This document shows positions 8,536 to 18,194 of a stretch of 59,205 nt of DNA, one piece after another (position 1 is the first letter of the stretch; the number at the start of each line of letters is the position of its first letter). This DNA is from Rhodospirillaceae bacterium (lineage in GTDB: Bacteria > Pseudomonadota > Alphaproteobacteria > Rhodospirillales > JABJKH01), in contig JABJKH010000069.1 in assembly GCA_018660465.1 (NCBI GenBank), forward strand, positions 1 through 59,205. The letters run 5' to 3'. The notes under the pieces are model-generated. The model made no database searches. It saw only the letters and a list, made by a program, of their open reading frames with translations, and had not been told where the DNA came from. Made by a program: the position numbers and the translations under genes.

Positions 8536-9327
8536 TTATTTAGCCGTCCAACCCCCATCTACGACAAGGCTGGTGCCCGTCACCATAGCGGACGCAGGGC
8601 TCGCTAAATAGACGCACGCGCCCATGATGTCTTCGATATCTGCGATCCGATCAAGCAGGATTTGATCCATGACCGATTGTTTGAAGGCCTCGTTTTTAAA
8701 GAATTGTAGGGCCATAGGTGTATTAACAAACGTCGGCGCAATCGTGTTGACGCGAATGTTATAGTCTGCCAAATCACAGGCCATCGCCTTTGTCAGGCCC
8801 TCGACGCCGTGTTTGGTCATGCAATAGACCGTACGTATGGGGCCGCCGACATGGCCCATTTGTGACGACATATTGATAATCGAGCCGCCTTCGCCCTGAT
8901 CCACCATCTTTTGGGCGACGACTTGGGCCGCCATGAACACGGCCTTGGTATTAACAGCGATCACCTTATCGACGTTTTCCTCAGGGATTTCCAGGAACGG
9001 CTGCGGAATGTTGGTGCCGGCGTTGTTGACCAGAACATCAATCCGCTCCAGACCGCCAATTTTTTCTCGAATTTGTTCGGTTGAGGTGACATCGCAGATC
9101 AGGGTTTCAGCCGATCCGCCAAGTTCTTCAATCTCTGCCTTGGTTTCGTCCAGGTCGCTTTGGGTGCGGCTGACACAGACCGTGTGTGCACCCGCTTGGG
9201 CCAGACCCATGGCGCAGCCCTTGCCGATCCCGCGCCCAGAGCCGGTGACAACAGCGACTTTTCCATCCAATCTAAAGGAGGGGGTTCTTAGAAGGTATTT
9301 TTTATCGTCGCTCATAATTTGTTTCAT
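8536..9327 (-). CDS. Short-chain dehydrogenase/reductase (SDR)
   Basis: A classical 263-residue SDR: cofactor loop TGSGRGIG (residues 28-35), NNAG (101-104), catalytic S155, Y168 and K172 (YCMTK), and a C-terminal TGTSLVVDGGW. It interconverts an alcohol and a ketone with NAD(P)H; basic residues after the second strand (SRTQSD) hint at NADP(H). An alternative ATG at 9315 would shorten it by four residues, and neither start has a strong ribosome site. It is divergent from the cyclase gene across about 130 bases that must hold both promoters. Confidence 0.9.
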   Translation of the reverse strand: MKQIMSDDKKYLLRTPSFRLDGKVAVVTGSGRGIGKGCAMGLAQAGAHTVCVSRTQSDLDETKAEIEELGGSAETLICDVTSTEQIREKIGGLERIDVLVNNAGTNIPQPFLEIPEENVDKVIAVNTKAVFMAAQVVAQKMVDQGEGGSIINMSSQMGHVGGPIRTVYCMTKHGVEGLTKAMACDLADYNIRVNTIAPTFVNTPMALQFFKNEAFKQSVMDQILLDRIADIEDIMGACVYLASPASAMVTGTSLVVDGGWTAK

Positions 9328-9457
9328 CCCGAAAAAAGGTGTGCCTTGAAAAATGTTGTGAACACCCTACTTTTATCCACCCGTCGCTTCAATATCAGGA
9401 AACCTTGAATTATGATGCGGCTCTGAATTTTTATGTAATACCGGGGAGGAAACTCAC

Positions 9458-10426
9458 ATGCCACAAAAACACGATGAAAATATGTTCGATATGGCCCATC
9501 TGCGGGCAACAGCAGAAAAGTGTAAGAACTGGGGGCGCTGGGGCCCTGATGATGAAATGGGAACGTTGAATTTCATCGGACCAGATCAAGTCAAGGCAGC
9601 GGCAGGTTTGGTCAAGAAGGGTAAGACGATCTCTCTTGGGCTCAATTTCGATAGGTTTGGTCCTCAGGCGGGGCTTTGGGGCAACCGATTTAACCCAATT
9701 CACACCATGCTGGCGACCGGCACGGATGCTGTGGCGGGTAATCAAGACGCAAACGGTATCCGCTATGCCGACGATATGGTGTCATTGCCGTTACAATGTG
9801 GCACCCAGTGGGATGCGTTGGGTCACATCTTTTATGACGACTACATGTGGAATGGTTACGATGCACGTTTGGTAGATTCAGACGGCGCGCAGAAGAACGG
9901 CATTGAAAAGGTTAAGCATAAAATGTTCGGCCGCGGCGTGTTGCTTGATGTTGCCCGGCATTGTGGCGTGGACTCCTTTGAAGATGGCACCGCGATCATG
10001 AATGCGGACCTCGACGCCACGGCTGAAGCACAAGGTGTTGAAATTAAGCAAGGTGATTTCGTTATTGTGCGTACGGGCCAGATGGAGCAACGGCTTCGTG
10101 ATGAAGACTGGGGTGCCTATGCGGGCGGCAATGCACCGGGACTGGCGTTTGAGACCGCGGAATGGATTTTTGAAAAAGAGATCGCCGCGATCTGCACCGA
10201 TACCTGGGGCTGTGAGGTTCGTCCAAATCAGACAAATGACGCACAGCAGCCGTGGCATTGGGTGGTGATCCCGATGATTGGCATTACCATGGGTGAGATA
10301 TTTAATCTCAAGGAACTGGCCGACGATTGTGATGAAGACAAGGTTTACGAATTCTTGTTCACAGCACCACCGTTGCCGGTAACTAAAGCTGTGGGATCGC
10401 CAATTAATCCCATGGCCGTAAAGTAG
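9458..10426 (+). CDS. Cyclase-family (kynurenine formamidase-like) metal-dependent hydrolase
   Basis: The 322-residue protein belongs to the PF04199 cyclase superfamily, which hydrolyses amide or cyclic bonds with a bound divalent metal. The core motif reads LQCGTQWDALGH, a known variant of the classic HTGTHVDAPAH in which two histidines are replaced, typical of the longer subgroup. C-terminal motifs QGDFVIVRTG and the TDTWG segment fit the fold. GGGGAGG lies 6-12 bases before the ATG. It heads a + strand run with an MFS transporter 10 bases downstream, so it probably processes a compound that the transporter imports. Confidence 0.88.
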   Translation: MPQKHDENMFDMAHLRATAEKCKNWGRWGPDDEMGTLNFIGPDQVKAAAGLVKKGKTISLGLNFDRFGPQAGLWGNRFNPIHTMLATGTDAVAGNQDANGIRYADDMVSLPLQCGTQWDALGHIFYDDYMWNGYDARLVDSDGAQKNGIEKVKHKMFGRGVLLDVARHCGVDSFEDGTAIMNADLDATAEAQGVEIKQGDFVIVRTGQMEQRLRDEDWGAYAGGNAPGLAFETAEWIFEKEIAAICTDTWGCEVRPNQTNDAQQPWHWVVIPMIGITMGEIFNLKELADDCDEDKVYEFLFTAPPLPVTKAVGSPINPMAVK

Positions 10427-10436
10427 GGTAAGTCCA

Positions 10437-11645
10437 ATGAAATCGAAGGTGGGCTCGCTTGCGCTGCTCGCCTTCTGCGAAGTGGCGGTGATGGCGTTGT
10501 GGTTTTCCACAACCGCCGTCGTCCCGTCGCTGGTCGCTGAATTTTCCCTAAGTGATACTCAGGTCTCATTGTTCACCAGTGCCGTACAGGCGGGTTTTGT
10601 TGCTGGAACATTGACCAGTGCCATATTCGGCATGGCGGACCGTTTCGAACCGCGACACTTTTTCATGACGTGTGCGTTAGTCGCCGCGGCAGCCAATGCC
10701 TTGATCCTGATAACACCTCCCACTTCTTTTAGTGTTGTGCTGCTTCGGTTTGTCACCGGAGCCTGCATGGCAGGCGTTTATCCTGTGGGTATGAAAATGG
10801 CGGCAAGCTGGGCCAAAGGAGACCTTGGTTTGCTAACAGCGATTTTGGTGGGGGCAGTTACATTAGGCTCTGCATCACCACACTTGTTTAATGCCTTCGG
10901 TGGCGTTGATTGGCGATTTGCTATTCTGGTTTCGTCTGTTGTAGCGCTGAGTGCCGCTTTGTTGATCAATTTTGTTGGGCTCGGGAAACCTCTGGGTAAA
11001 TCACCTAAATTTGAATCTCACTTTTTATTGAAGGCCTATCGAACGCCATCGCTCAGGCTCGCCAACTTTGGATACTTGGGTCATATGTGGGAACTCTATG
11101 CCATGTGGGCGTGGCTGGGGGTGTTTTTGGATGCCAGTTTCAGGATCAATTCAGCAGGATTTGATCCGGCGTTTGGTGCCCGGGCTGCGACATTTTTGAC
11201 CATGGGTGTTGGTGGCGTGATTGGCTGTATTTTGGGTGGCGTTCTTGCCGACAAATACGGTCGTACGATTGTCACCATGGGGATGATGATGGCGAGCGGC
11301 ACCTGTGCCCTGGTCGTCGGTTTTCTATTTGGCGCCTCTCCTTACCTACTGGTCGCCTTATGTTTCGTCTGGGGGATCACCATCATTGGGGATTCGGCGC
11401 AGTTCTCCGCCAGCATTGCAGAATTGTCCGAGCCGACCCTGGTCGGCACCATGTTGACAATTCAGGCGAGTGCGGGGTTCCTACTGACTCTGATTACGAT
11501 CCATTTGATGCCAATATTGGTGGAGAATTTGGGATGGACCTATGCCTTTGCCGGGCTTGCCATTGGTCCAATTTTTGGGGTTTTGGCGATGGCACGGCTG
11601 CGTCGGCACCCAGATTCGATAAAATTGGCCGAAGGCCGCCGTTGA
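10437..11645 (+). CDS. MFS transporter
   Basis: The 402-residue, strongly hydrophobic protein has about 12 predicted membrane helices, the cytoplasmic-loop motif GMADRFEPR between helices 2 and 3, and its second-half counterpart GGVLADKYGR. It starts 10 bases after the cyclase gene and is followed, after 56 bases, by the HisD paralogue, suggesting uptake of a substrate that those enzymes degrade. Specificity is not readable from sequence. Confidence 0.9.
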   Translation: MKSKVGSLALLAFCEVAVMALWFSTTAVVPSLVAEFSLSDTQVSLFTSAVQAGFVAGTLTSAIFGMADRFEPRHFFMTCALVAAAANALILITPPTSFSVVLLRFVTGACMAGVYPVGMKMAASWAKGDLGLLTAILVGAVTLGSASPHLFNAFGGVDWRFAILVSSVVALSAALLINFVGLGKPLGKSPKFESHFLLKAYRTPSLRLANFGYLGHMWELYAMWAWLGVFLDASFRINSAGFDPAFGARAATFLTMGVGGVIGCILGGVLADKYGRTIVTMGMMMASGTCALVVGFLFGASPYLLVALCFVWGITIIGDSAQFSASIAELSEPTLVGTMLTIQASAGFLLTLITIHLMPILVENLGWTYAFAGLAIGPIFGVLAMARLRRHPDSIKLAEGRR

Positions 11646-11701
11646 CTGGCCGACAATGCGGCTTATAAAGCTTTGTTCCAAATAAATAAGGATTTTTAGA
11701 C

Positions 11702-13000
11702 ATGGCAAGATTTTTGAAACAAGGTCAGGGCACCCGTCCGACAGACGAAGCCGAACGCCAAGTGCGCCAGATCGTCGAAGGAATTATTGATGATGTGAAG
11801 GCGCGCGGTGATGACGCGGTTCGTGATTTGTCGGAAAAGTTCGACAAGTGGAGCCCGGAAAGTTTCAAGATGTCGGCAGAAGAGATTGACCGTGCGATTG
11901 CCGAACTGCCAAGTCAAACAATCGACGACATCAAATTTGCTCAGACACAAATTAGAAATTTTGCTCAAATTCAGCGCGACTCAATGCAAGACGTTGAAGT
12001 TGAAACAATGCCGGGCGTCATCCTCGGCCATAAGCACATTCCGGTTAACCGAGTCGGTTGTTACGTGCCGGGCGGGCGCTATCCGATGGTTGCCTCTGCC
12101 CACATGAGTGTCCTGACGGCTAAGGTCGCCGGGGTCAAAGAAGTGATCGCTTGTACACCGCCGACTGATGGCGGGGCGCATCCCGCCACCATCGCCGCGA
12201 TGCACTTTGCCGGGGCCGATGAAATTTACCTTTTAGGAGGCGTTCAAGCTGTCGCAATGATGGCGCTTGGAACGGCCACGGTTGATTCTGTTGATATGGT
12301 GGTTGGACCTGGCAATTCTTATGTCGCGGAGGCTAAACGCCAATTGTATGGTGAAGTGGGCATTGATCTTCTTGCGGGACCGACAGAAGTTCTTGTGGTT
12401 GCCGATGAAACGGCGGACGCTGAAATGGTCGTCGTTGATATCTTGGGGCAGTCCGAACACGGGCCGACGTCGCCAGGAATTCTGATCACCACATCGGAAA
12501 AACTGGCCAACCAAATTCCGGACGAGATTGAGCGTCAGCTTAAGATCTTGCCAACAGCGGAGGTGGCGGGTGCCGCATGGCGCGACTACGGGCAAATTAT
12601 TCTTGTTGATAGTATCGATGAAGCGGTCGTAGAAGCTGACAAAGTTGCCGCCGAACATATTGAAATTTTAACGGCAAACCCCCGCTATTTCCTTGATAAC
12701 ATGACCAACTATGGGGGCATGTTTATCGGGCCGGAGACCAATGTTGCCTATGGTGACAAGGTCATCGGGACAAATCACACCCTGCCCACGAAGGGAGCCG
12801 CCAACTACACTGGCGGGCTTTGGGTTGGTAAATTTTTGAAAACCGTGACTTATCAACAATGCACACCTGAGGGCAGTGCCGTGATCGGCGACTATTGTTC
12901 CAGGCTATGCGAGATTGAACGTTTCGATGGCCACAAGGAACAAGCCGATCTACGGCTTCGGCGGTATGCCGGGAAAAATGTGGGTATTGGGGCGAAGTAA
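11702..13000 (+). CDS. Histidinol dehydrogenase paralogue, HpsN-like (candidate sulfopropanediol dehydrogenase)
   Basis: The 432-residue protein is a HisD-superfamily enzyme. Zinc ligands equivalent to those of HisD are kept: Q250 and H253 (GQSEHGP), D352 (GDKVIG) and H411 (GHKEQ), as is the general base pair E318-H319 (AEHIEI). The rest differs from biosynthetic HisD and matches what I recall of the HpsN-type branch: FDKWSPESF near the N-terminus, [20 protein letters not shown] and [15 protein letters not shown]. No other histidine biosynthesis gene is nearby, while a transporter and hydrolases are. HpsN oxidises 2,3-dihydroxypropane-1-sulfonate to sulfolactate with NAD. The family call is firm; the substrate is an inference helped by xsc about 8 kb away. 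Confidence 0.85.
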   Translation: MARFLKQGQGTRPTDEAERQVRQIVEGIIDDVKARGDDAVRDLSEKFDKWSPESFKMSAEEIDRAIAELPSQTIDDIKFAQTQIRNFAQIQRDSMQDVEVETMPGVILGHKHIPVNRVGCYVPGGRYPMVASAHMSVLTAKVAGVKEVIACTPPTDGGAHPATIAAMHFAGADEIYLLGGVQAVAMMALGTATVDSVDMVVGPGNSYVAEAKRQLYGEVGIDLLAGPTEVLVVADETADAEMVVVDILGQSEHGPTSPGILITTSEKLANQIPDEIERQLKILPTAEVAGAAWRDYGQIILVDSIDEAVVEADKVAAEHIEILTANPRYFLDNMTNYGGMFIGPETNVAYGDKVIGTNHTLPTKGAANYTGGLWVGKFLKTVTYQQCTPEGSAVIGDYCSRLCEIERFDGHKEQADLRLRRYAGKNVGIGAK

Positions 13001-13034
13001 CGAGCGGCGGTTATAGCCCAGTAGTGGGTTTCTA

Positions 13035-14204
13035 TTAAGCCCCTGTAATTTTACACGCCAAGGCGAGCAGCGTTTCATCGCTACCCGGACCACCCATGAT
13101 GGAAATTCCGACAGGGCAATTGTCTACCGTGCAAAGCGGCAGGCTTATTTGCGGCAGGCCAGCCAGGCCAGCTGGTGCCGTGAGTGCTAGGGCTCTGCTG
13201 CGGAAGCTGTCGACGGTTTCCGGTGTGCTGTTCAGCAAGGGCGCGATGCCTGGGGCCGCCGGCAATACGACCACGTTATCGCCGATGAGATCGATAAGAC
13301 CACTTGCGAATTCTTTGCGGAAGGCGCGGGCTTCCTCTGCTTGTTCCTCTGTAACATCGCGTGAGAATTCAAAGCGTTCTTTGACACCCGGGCCTAAATT
13401 CGGTTTGGTTTCCAAAATCCATTCACCATGGTTGATCCACGCTTCCCGAGATTGAATATAGCGGAACGGCATAACGATTGACGGGAGTCCATCTTTTGTT
13501 AGGCGCACGTTCTCAGAGGCCCCGACAATTCCCGCAATTTTTTCAGCTTGCTCCAAAAGCGCTCCCCGCGCGGCATCATCCGCCATTTCAAAGGCGTCGT
13601 CGGCAATCAGAACTTTGGACACAGATTTTTCTGCACCATAAGGATCCAATAGAATTTGGCCGACCCGGCGCAACAGGTCTGCATCTCGTGTAAACCAACC
13701 AATCGTGTCGTAGGACTGGGCCAGCGGCATGACATTGCCGATTTCAACTCGTCCGTGGCTCGGGCGAATGCCGAAAATGCCGCAATGGCTGGCGGGCACG
13801 CGGATTGATCCACCGGTGTCAGAACCTAAGGCAAAGTCCACAGCTTCACCGGCAACAGCAGATGCTGAGCCCGCCGACGAGCCGCCCGGAATGCGCCCGG
13901 GCGCATTGACGTTGACCGGCGTGCCGTAATGAATGTTTTCCCCGGCCATGCTGAAGGCCAGCTCGTCGGTAATGGTTTTGCCTTTAAGATAGGCGCCAGC
14001 CTCAATCAGTGCATCGAGGATTGGTGCCATTTTCACCGCAGGCTCGTGGGTCCGCGCCCAGTCCGGATTGCCGCAGCCGGTGATCTCGTTTTCTATATCA
14101 ATGATATCCTTGGCGGCAAACGTCACTTCGTCCAGCGGTCCGTCTGCGGCACCGGGCAGAAACATTTCCATATCCGACATAAAGGCATTTAGGGGCTTGT
14201 TCAC
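13035..14204 (-). CDS. Amidase signature family hydrolase
   Basis: The 389-residue protein has the Ser-cisSer-Lys catalytic set of the amidase family: K32 in AAKD, the serine pair in GGSSAGS (109-110) and nucleophile S133 in GSDTGGSIRVPAS. It is shorter than the usual 450-500 residues, mostly in the middle, which is common in the AtzF/GatA-like short branch. I choose the GTG at 14204, which has GGAG about 10 bases upstream; an ATG at 14180 would remove eight residues, and a longer frame reaches 14267. It converges on the HisD paralogue and diverges from the PhyH gene. It probably hydrolyses a small amide. Confidence 0.87.
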   Translation of the reverse strand: MNKPLNAFMSDMEMFLPGAADGPLDEVTFAAKDIIDIENEITGCGNPDWARTHEPAVKMAPILDALIEAGAYLKGKTITDELAFSMAGENIHYGTPVNVNAPGRIPGGSSAGSASAVAGEAVDFALGSDTGGSIRVPASHCGIFGIRPSHGRVEIGNVMPLAQSYDTIGWFTRDADLLRRVGQILLDPYGAEKSVSKVLIADDAFEMADDAARGALLEQAEKIAGIVGASENVRLTKDGLPSIVMPFRYIQSREAWINHGEWILETKPNLGPGVKERFEFSRDVTEEQAEEARAFRKEFASGLIDLIGDNVVVLPAAPGIAPLLNSTPETVDSFRSRALALTAPAGLAGLPQISLPLCTVDNCPVGISIMGGPGSDETLLALACKITGA

Positions 14205-14325
14205 GGTCTTCGTACTCCAGTCATGTGATTTGGTTCGTACTATTGCGGTAACTTGCCTCAACTTCAATGTTGCAGGGTGTATAAAATTTTTATTAAATTG
14301 CTGCAGCGGTAATTCGGAGCGTTTT

Positions 14326-15177
14326 ATGTCAAGCTTGAGCGAAGAACAAATTAACAGCTATCGATCGAACGGATATTCATATCCCTGTGACGCCTTGAGT
14401 CCTGAGGAAGTTGCTGCATATCGCCAAGGATTGGCGGAGATGGAAGATCACCTTGGTGGTCCGCTTATGAGCTTGGAGGGAAAATACCGCCACAACATGC
14501 ACCTATTGTGCGGATGGATGGATGAACTCGTGCGGCATCCGGCAATCTTGGATACGGTTGAAAGCTTGTTGGGCCCGGATCTTGCTCTCTATACCAGTCG
14601 GTTCTTCATTAAAGAGGCAAATTCAGAAGGGTTTGCGGCATGGCATCAAGACTCAGCCTATTTCGGACTTCGGCCCCATGATCATGTTACCGCATGGGTC
14701 GCACTATCCGATGTGAGCATGGAAAGTGGGCCAATGGAATTCGCTAAGGGCAGTCATATTCGCGGCCAGTTGAATCAGAAAAGCAAAATGGTCGAAGGCA
14801 GCGTCAACACCGCAGGCCAAGTTATCGTTGAATGGTTCGATCAGACCCAAACCGAACTTGGTGTTCTAAAGCCCGGACAGTTTTCTTTGCATCATACCTG
14901 CTGCGTTCATCAATCGGGTGCGAACCGATCTGATGAACCGCGCATTGGCATTGCCTTGAGCTATATTCCGACCCGAACCCGGAATATTGGTTCGGTTCGC
15001 ATGCCCGTGTCCTTGGTACGTGGGGAAGACACGTATGGGAATTTTGACCTCCAAACGCGGCCTAAAACAGATTTTGGTGCGGCTGAAACCCAGTGCCACG
15101 ATTCATCATCTGAGCTTTATCTAAAGAATTTCTATGAACAGCTGGAATTACACGAGTCACAATTGCCAGTTGCTTAA
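14326..15177 (+). CDS. Phytanoyl-CoA dioxygenase (PhyH) family Fe(II)/2-oxoglutarate oxygenase
   Basis: The 283-residue protein carries the iron triad of the family: H107 and D109 in WHQDSAYFG and a distal histidine, most likely H195 in CVHQSGANRS, with R206 (EPRIG) placed to bind the 2-oxoglutarate carboxylate. The ATG at 14326 is preceded by GGAG; the frame extends upstream into the divergent amidase gene but with no homology. Members hydroxylate varied small molecules, and this subgroup is not tied to one substrate. It is followed by the amidohydrolase operon after about 107 bases. Confidence 0.9.
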   Translation: MSSLSEEQINSYRSNGYSYPCDALSPEEVAAYRQGLAEMEDHLGGPLMSLEGKYRHNMHLLCGWMDELVRHPAILDTVESLLGPDLALYTSRFFIKEANSEGFAAWHQDSAYFGLRPHDHVTAWVALSDVSMESGPMEFAKGSHIRGQLNQKSKMVEGSVNTAGQVIVEWFDQTQTELGVLKPGQFSLHHTCCVHQSGANRSDEPRIGIALSYIPTRTRNIGSVRMPVSLVRGEDTYGNFDLQTRPKTDFGAAETQCHDSSSELYLKNFYEQLELHESQLPVA

Positions 15178-15284
15178 ATCTTAATATTAGAACGTTTTCA
15201 CATTGACCCGTCTGGGGCTGACGTTTAGTTTTTGAACCTCAGTTTCAAACCGTGCAACGACAATAATTATTTGGGAATTTATCC

Positions 15285-16619
15285 ATGGCAAGACCGACGA
15301 ATAAAGTAACAGCGATCAAGGGCGGACGGCTGATTGACGGAAACGGCGGACGTGTGGTTAAGGACCCTGTCATCGTTATCAAAGGTGACCGTATTCAGGC
15401 CATAGGCACGGCCAAGGACGTCAAAATCCCGAAGAACGCTGAAATCGTCGATGCTCGTAAGCATACCCTGATGCCGGGGATGATGGACAATCACCTGCAC
15501 CTTTGCATGTTCAACTGCCTGACATTTAAGAATTACCGTGTCGCGCAGTGGGAAGTAACACCTGAACTTCAGCAGCTTTATGCATTGTTTCATGGTCAAC
15601 TCTGCCTCGATATGGGTTTCACAACGTTGCGCGACATGGGTTTCCTGACCTCGCGCGGGTTGGTGACAAACGAAATGTGCGCTGTTCGGGATGCGATTGA
15701 TGTCGGGATTTTCCGTGGGCCTAGGCTGGTCATCGGCGCGTTTACAGTTGGTACAGGCTCGCACTTGGATTTGATTAACCCCCGTGCCGCACAGCGTATG
15801 GGTTTCGTTACCGCTGACGGGCCAGATGAACTTCGCAAATTGGCCCGTACTAACCTGTTGCAAGGCGCAGACGTCATCAAGACCTGTGCGTCTGGTGGTG
15901 GCGGAACGGACAAAGAAGAGCCAGGTGTGCGTAATCACACGCCGGAAGAACTGTTTGCGATTGCTGACGAAGCGCACATGAACCACAAAAAATGCGCCGT
16001 TCATGCCTTTACGCCAGAAGCTCAGCGTGCCGCCATTGATGCGGGTGCGGACACTCTGGAACACATCGTGTTTCACACAGATGAAATGATTGCTGAAATT
16101 GCTGAGAAAAAAATTCCCATCACGCCGACCCTGGCGCACCGCACAGACCACGCCATCGACATCCGGCGCGACATGGGCACGCCTCGGTTCATCTTGAATA
16201 AGATGAAGGAAATTCAGCCATTCTGTTATGAATCCTTCCAGAAATATTACGAAGCCGGCGCGTTGATCGCGATGGGCACCGACATGGGGTATGAGCCGGA
16301 AATGGGCCAGATGGCGTTTGAATTGGAAGTCTATGTCGATCTCGGTATGAAACCCATGCACGCCATTCAGACAGCGACCAAGAACGCCGCGATTGGTCTC
16401 GGCCTTGAAGACGATCTTGGGACTCTTGAAAAAGGGAAGATCGCCGACATCGTCGTTGTCGATGGTGACCCGAGCCGGAACATCAAAGTTCTTCAGGACA
16501 AAAAGAAAATCGCCATGGTGTTTAAGGATGGTGAGAAAATGGTCGACCGCCGCCCCGGCCAAAATCTGAACGTTGTTCAGATGGAAATGGGCTCCTGGGT
16601 TAAACTGGATGATCAGTAG
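15285..16619 (+). CDS. Amidohydrolase-superfamily metal-dependent hydrolase
   Basis: The 444-residue protein has the binuclear-metal set of the imidazolonepropionase/prolidase-like branch: HxH in DNHLHL (H70, H72), a probable carboxylated lysine in ADVIKTCASGG, histidines in CAVHAF and LEHIVFH, and the terminal aspartate in MGTDMGYEPE. N- and C-terminal segments form the usual small beta-sandwich (ends with GKIADIVVVDGDP). It is separated by three bases from the 2-hydroxyacid dehydrogenase gene and is the first gene of a three-gene operon. It probably opens a cyclic amide or cleaves a peptide-like bond; the substrate is unknown. Confidence 0.9.
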   Translation: MARPTNKVTAIKGGRLIDGNGGRVVKDPVIVIKGDRIQAIGTAKDVKIPKNAEIVDARKHTLMPGMMDNHLHLCMFNCLTFKNYRVAQWEVTPELQQLYALFHGQLCLDMGFTTLRDMGFLTSRGLVTNEMCAVRDAIDVGIFRGPRLVIGAFTVGTGSHLDLINPRAAQRMGFVTADGPDELRKLARTNLLQGADVIKTCASGGGGTDKEEPGVRNHTPEELFAIADEAHMNHKKCAVHAFTPEAQRAAIDAGADTLEHIVFHTDEMIAEIAEKKIPITPTLAHRTDHAIDIRRDMGTPRFILNKMKEIQPFCYESFQKYYEAGALIAMGTDMGYEPEMGQMAFELEVYVDLGMKPMHAIQTATKNAAIGLGLEDDLGTLEKGKIADIVVVDGDPSRNIKVLQDKKKIAMVFKDGEKMVDRRPGQNLNVVQMEMGSWVKLDDQ

Positions 16620-16622
16620 ACC

Positions 16623-17588
16623 TTGAAAAAAGTCCTCGTCCTCGGAAAAATTGTCGATGCCGGCCTGGAAATTCTCCGGGCCGCATCTGATGTTGAATAT
16701 ATCGAATTGCCGCAGCACGCGCCGGATTTGATGGAGCATGTGCCAGACGCAGACGCGATCATTGTTCGCATGACGGCGATCACAGAGGACGTGGTAGCCG
16801 CCGCCCCCAACCTGAAAATCGTCGCCCGCCATGGCGTCGGCTATGAAAGAATAGATGTGCCAGCTCTAACCGCGAAGGGCATTCCTTTAGCCCTAGTCGG
16901 CAACGTAAATGCCCTCGCCGTGGCAGAGCATACCTTGGCGATGATGCTGACCGTGGCAAAGAAATTTCTGCCCTATGATAAAGCGACCCGGACGGGAAAC
17001 TTTGGCATTAGCGATTCATTCTCTGCCACTGAACTCAGCGGAAAGACGATCTTGCTCGCTGGCTTCGGGCGCATTGGACAGGAAGTGGCGCAGCGCTGTA
17101 AGGCGTTCGGCATGGATGTGTTGATCGCCGATCCGTTCGTGCAGGCGGCTGACGTGGAAGCCGCAGGGTACCGCTTCACTGGCGATTTCAAGGCGGCGTT
17201 GCCGGAAGTCGATTGGGTTTCCATCCACATCCCTAAAACGCCTGAGACGGAAAATTTCATAGCTGCGCCGGAAATGGCCGCAATGAAAGAAGGAGCCTAT
17301 TTGGTCAACGTATCGAGGGGCGGTATGGTTGATGAGGCGGCTTTATATGAAGCCCTTAAAAGCGGGCATCTTCGGGGGGCTGCCCTGGATGTGTTTGAGC
17401 CTGAACCCCCAGGGGTGGACAATCCGCTTTTCGAGTTAGATAATTTTCTAGCATCACCTCATTGTGGCGCGTTTACCGAAGAATGCGCCCAACGAATGTC
17501 GAGCGCATGTGCGCACAATGTCTTGGCTGCGTTTGCGGGGAATCTTGACCCCGCGGTCGTGGTTAACAAAGAAGTCTTGGAAAACTGA
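16623..17588 (+). CDS. D-isomer-specific 2-hydroxyacid dehydrogenase (phosphoglycerate-dehydrogenase-like)
   Basis: The 321-residue protein has the NAD motif GFGRIGQEVA (147-156) and the catalytic trio R232 (NVSRGG), E261 (VFEPEP) and H280 (SPHCG). It lacks the C-terminal ACT domain of serine-pathway SerA, so a catabolic or reductive role on a 2-keto or 2-hydroxyacid is more likely. The start is TTG, three bases after the amidohydrolase stop, so translation probably depends on coupling. The cupin gene follows after 12 bases. Confidence 0.9.
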   Translation: MKKVLVLGKIVDAGLEILRAASDVEYIELPQHAPDLMEHVPDADAIIVRMTAITEDVVAAAPNLKIVARHGVGYERIDVPALTAKGIPLALVGNVNALAVAEHTLAMMLTVAKKFLPYDKATRTGNFGISDSFSATELSGKTILLAGFGRIGQEVAQRCKAFGMDVLIADPFVQAADVEAAGYRFTGDFKAALPEVDWVSIHIPKTPETENFIAAPEMAAMKEGAYLVNVSRGGMVDEAALYEALKSGHLRGAALDVFEPEPPGVDNPLFELDNFLASPHCGAFTEECAQRMSSACAHNVLAAFAGNLDPAVVVNKEVLEN

Positions 17589-17600
17589 GAGGAATTTACC

Positions 17601-18104
17601 ATGGGTTACACAATTGATGAACTTTCCGCCGACTGTCATGACGCCATTGCGGCTGCAAACAATCCTGATGGTCGTGAGCGGGTACGCCAGCACCTGGAAA
17701 AGGCGCTCGCCGACCCGAACTTTATTGAAACCCATTTAGGTTCGCACGCGGATTCAGAACGCAATATTCTGTTCGAAGACCCAGACTTTGGCTTCTGCAT
17801 CATCGCCCACGTCTATAATGGCGCGAAGGCGAGCGGCCCGCATGATCATGGCCCGTCTTGGGCGATCTACGGCCAAGCCAAAGGCACCACCGAAATGACC
17901 GAATGGAACGTTACCAAAAAGCCTGCGGACGGTGAGCCCGGAATTGTCGAGCCGGTGAAGACGTACGAAATGACGCCGGGGGATGCAATCCTCTACAACA
18001 TCGGTGATGTGCATTCGCCCAGGCGGGAAGACTCAACCCGTCTGATCCGCATCGAAGGCTCGGATATGACGAAGGTCACGCGGGATAAATTCGAAGCCGC
18101 ATAA
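17601..18104 (+). CDS. Cupin-fold protein resembling cysteine-dioxygenase-type metalloenzymes
   Basis: The 167-residue protein has a double-stranded beta-helix motif GPHDHGPSWAIYGQ with H81 and H83, a later glutamate in the same block, and a second block TPGDAILYNIGDVHSP giving the distal histidine. This pattern is that of small Fe(II) thiol dioxygenase-like cupins. AGAGGAATTTACC precedes the ATG. It ends an operon with the amidohydrolase and the hydroxyacid dehydrogenase, and a strong hairpin follows. The reaction is not established. Confidence 0.8.
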   Translation: MGYTIDELSADCHDAIAAANNPDGRERVRQHLEKALADPNFIETHLGSHADSERNILFEDPDFGFCIIAHVYNGAKASGPHDHGPSWAIYGQAKGTTEMTEWNVTKKPADGEPGIVEPVKTYEMTPGDAILYNIGDVHSPRREDSTRLIRIEGSDMTKVTRDKFEAA

Positions 18105-18139
18105 GTCGGTTTTCTGTTATCCGTGTGACTTAAAAAATT

Positions 18140-18172
18140 TTAACGGACGCAATCACTCGTTGCGTCCGTTAA
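18140..18172 (+). terminator. Strong hairpin terminator after the cupin gene
   Basis: A perfect 13-bp stem (18140-18152 with 18160-18172) encloses a 7-base loop. A-rich sequence precedes it and AATTTATTA follows, so it could terminate from either side. It lies 36 bases after the cupin stop and isolates that operon from the next gene. Confidence 0.8.
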
Positions 18173-18194
18173 TTTATTAGGCGTAGAATTTCGT

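Noticed and set aside
11702-13000. Biosynthetic histidinol dehydrogenase hisD
   Set aside because: Sequence blocks match the HpsN-like branch better, and no his genes are nearby, although the zinc and base residues are shared.
15279-16832. 517-residue open frame on the minus strand
   Set aside because: It lies opposite the amidohydrolase and the start of the 2-hydroxyacid dehydrogenase, both with full catalytic motifs on the + strand. The antisense product has no recognisable domain.
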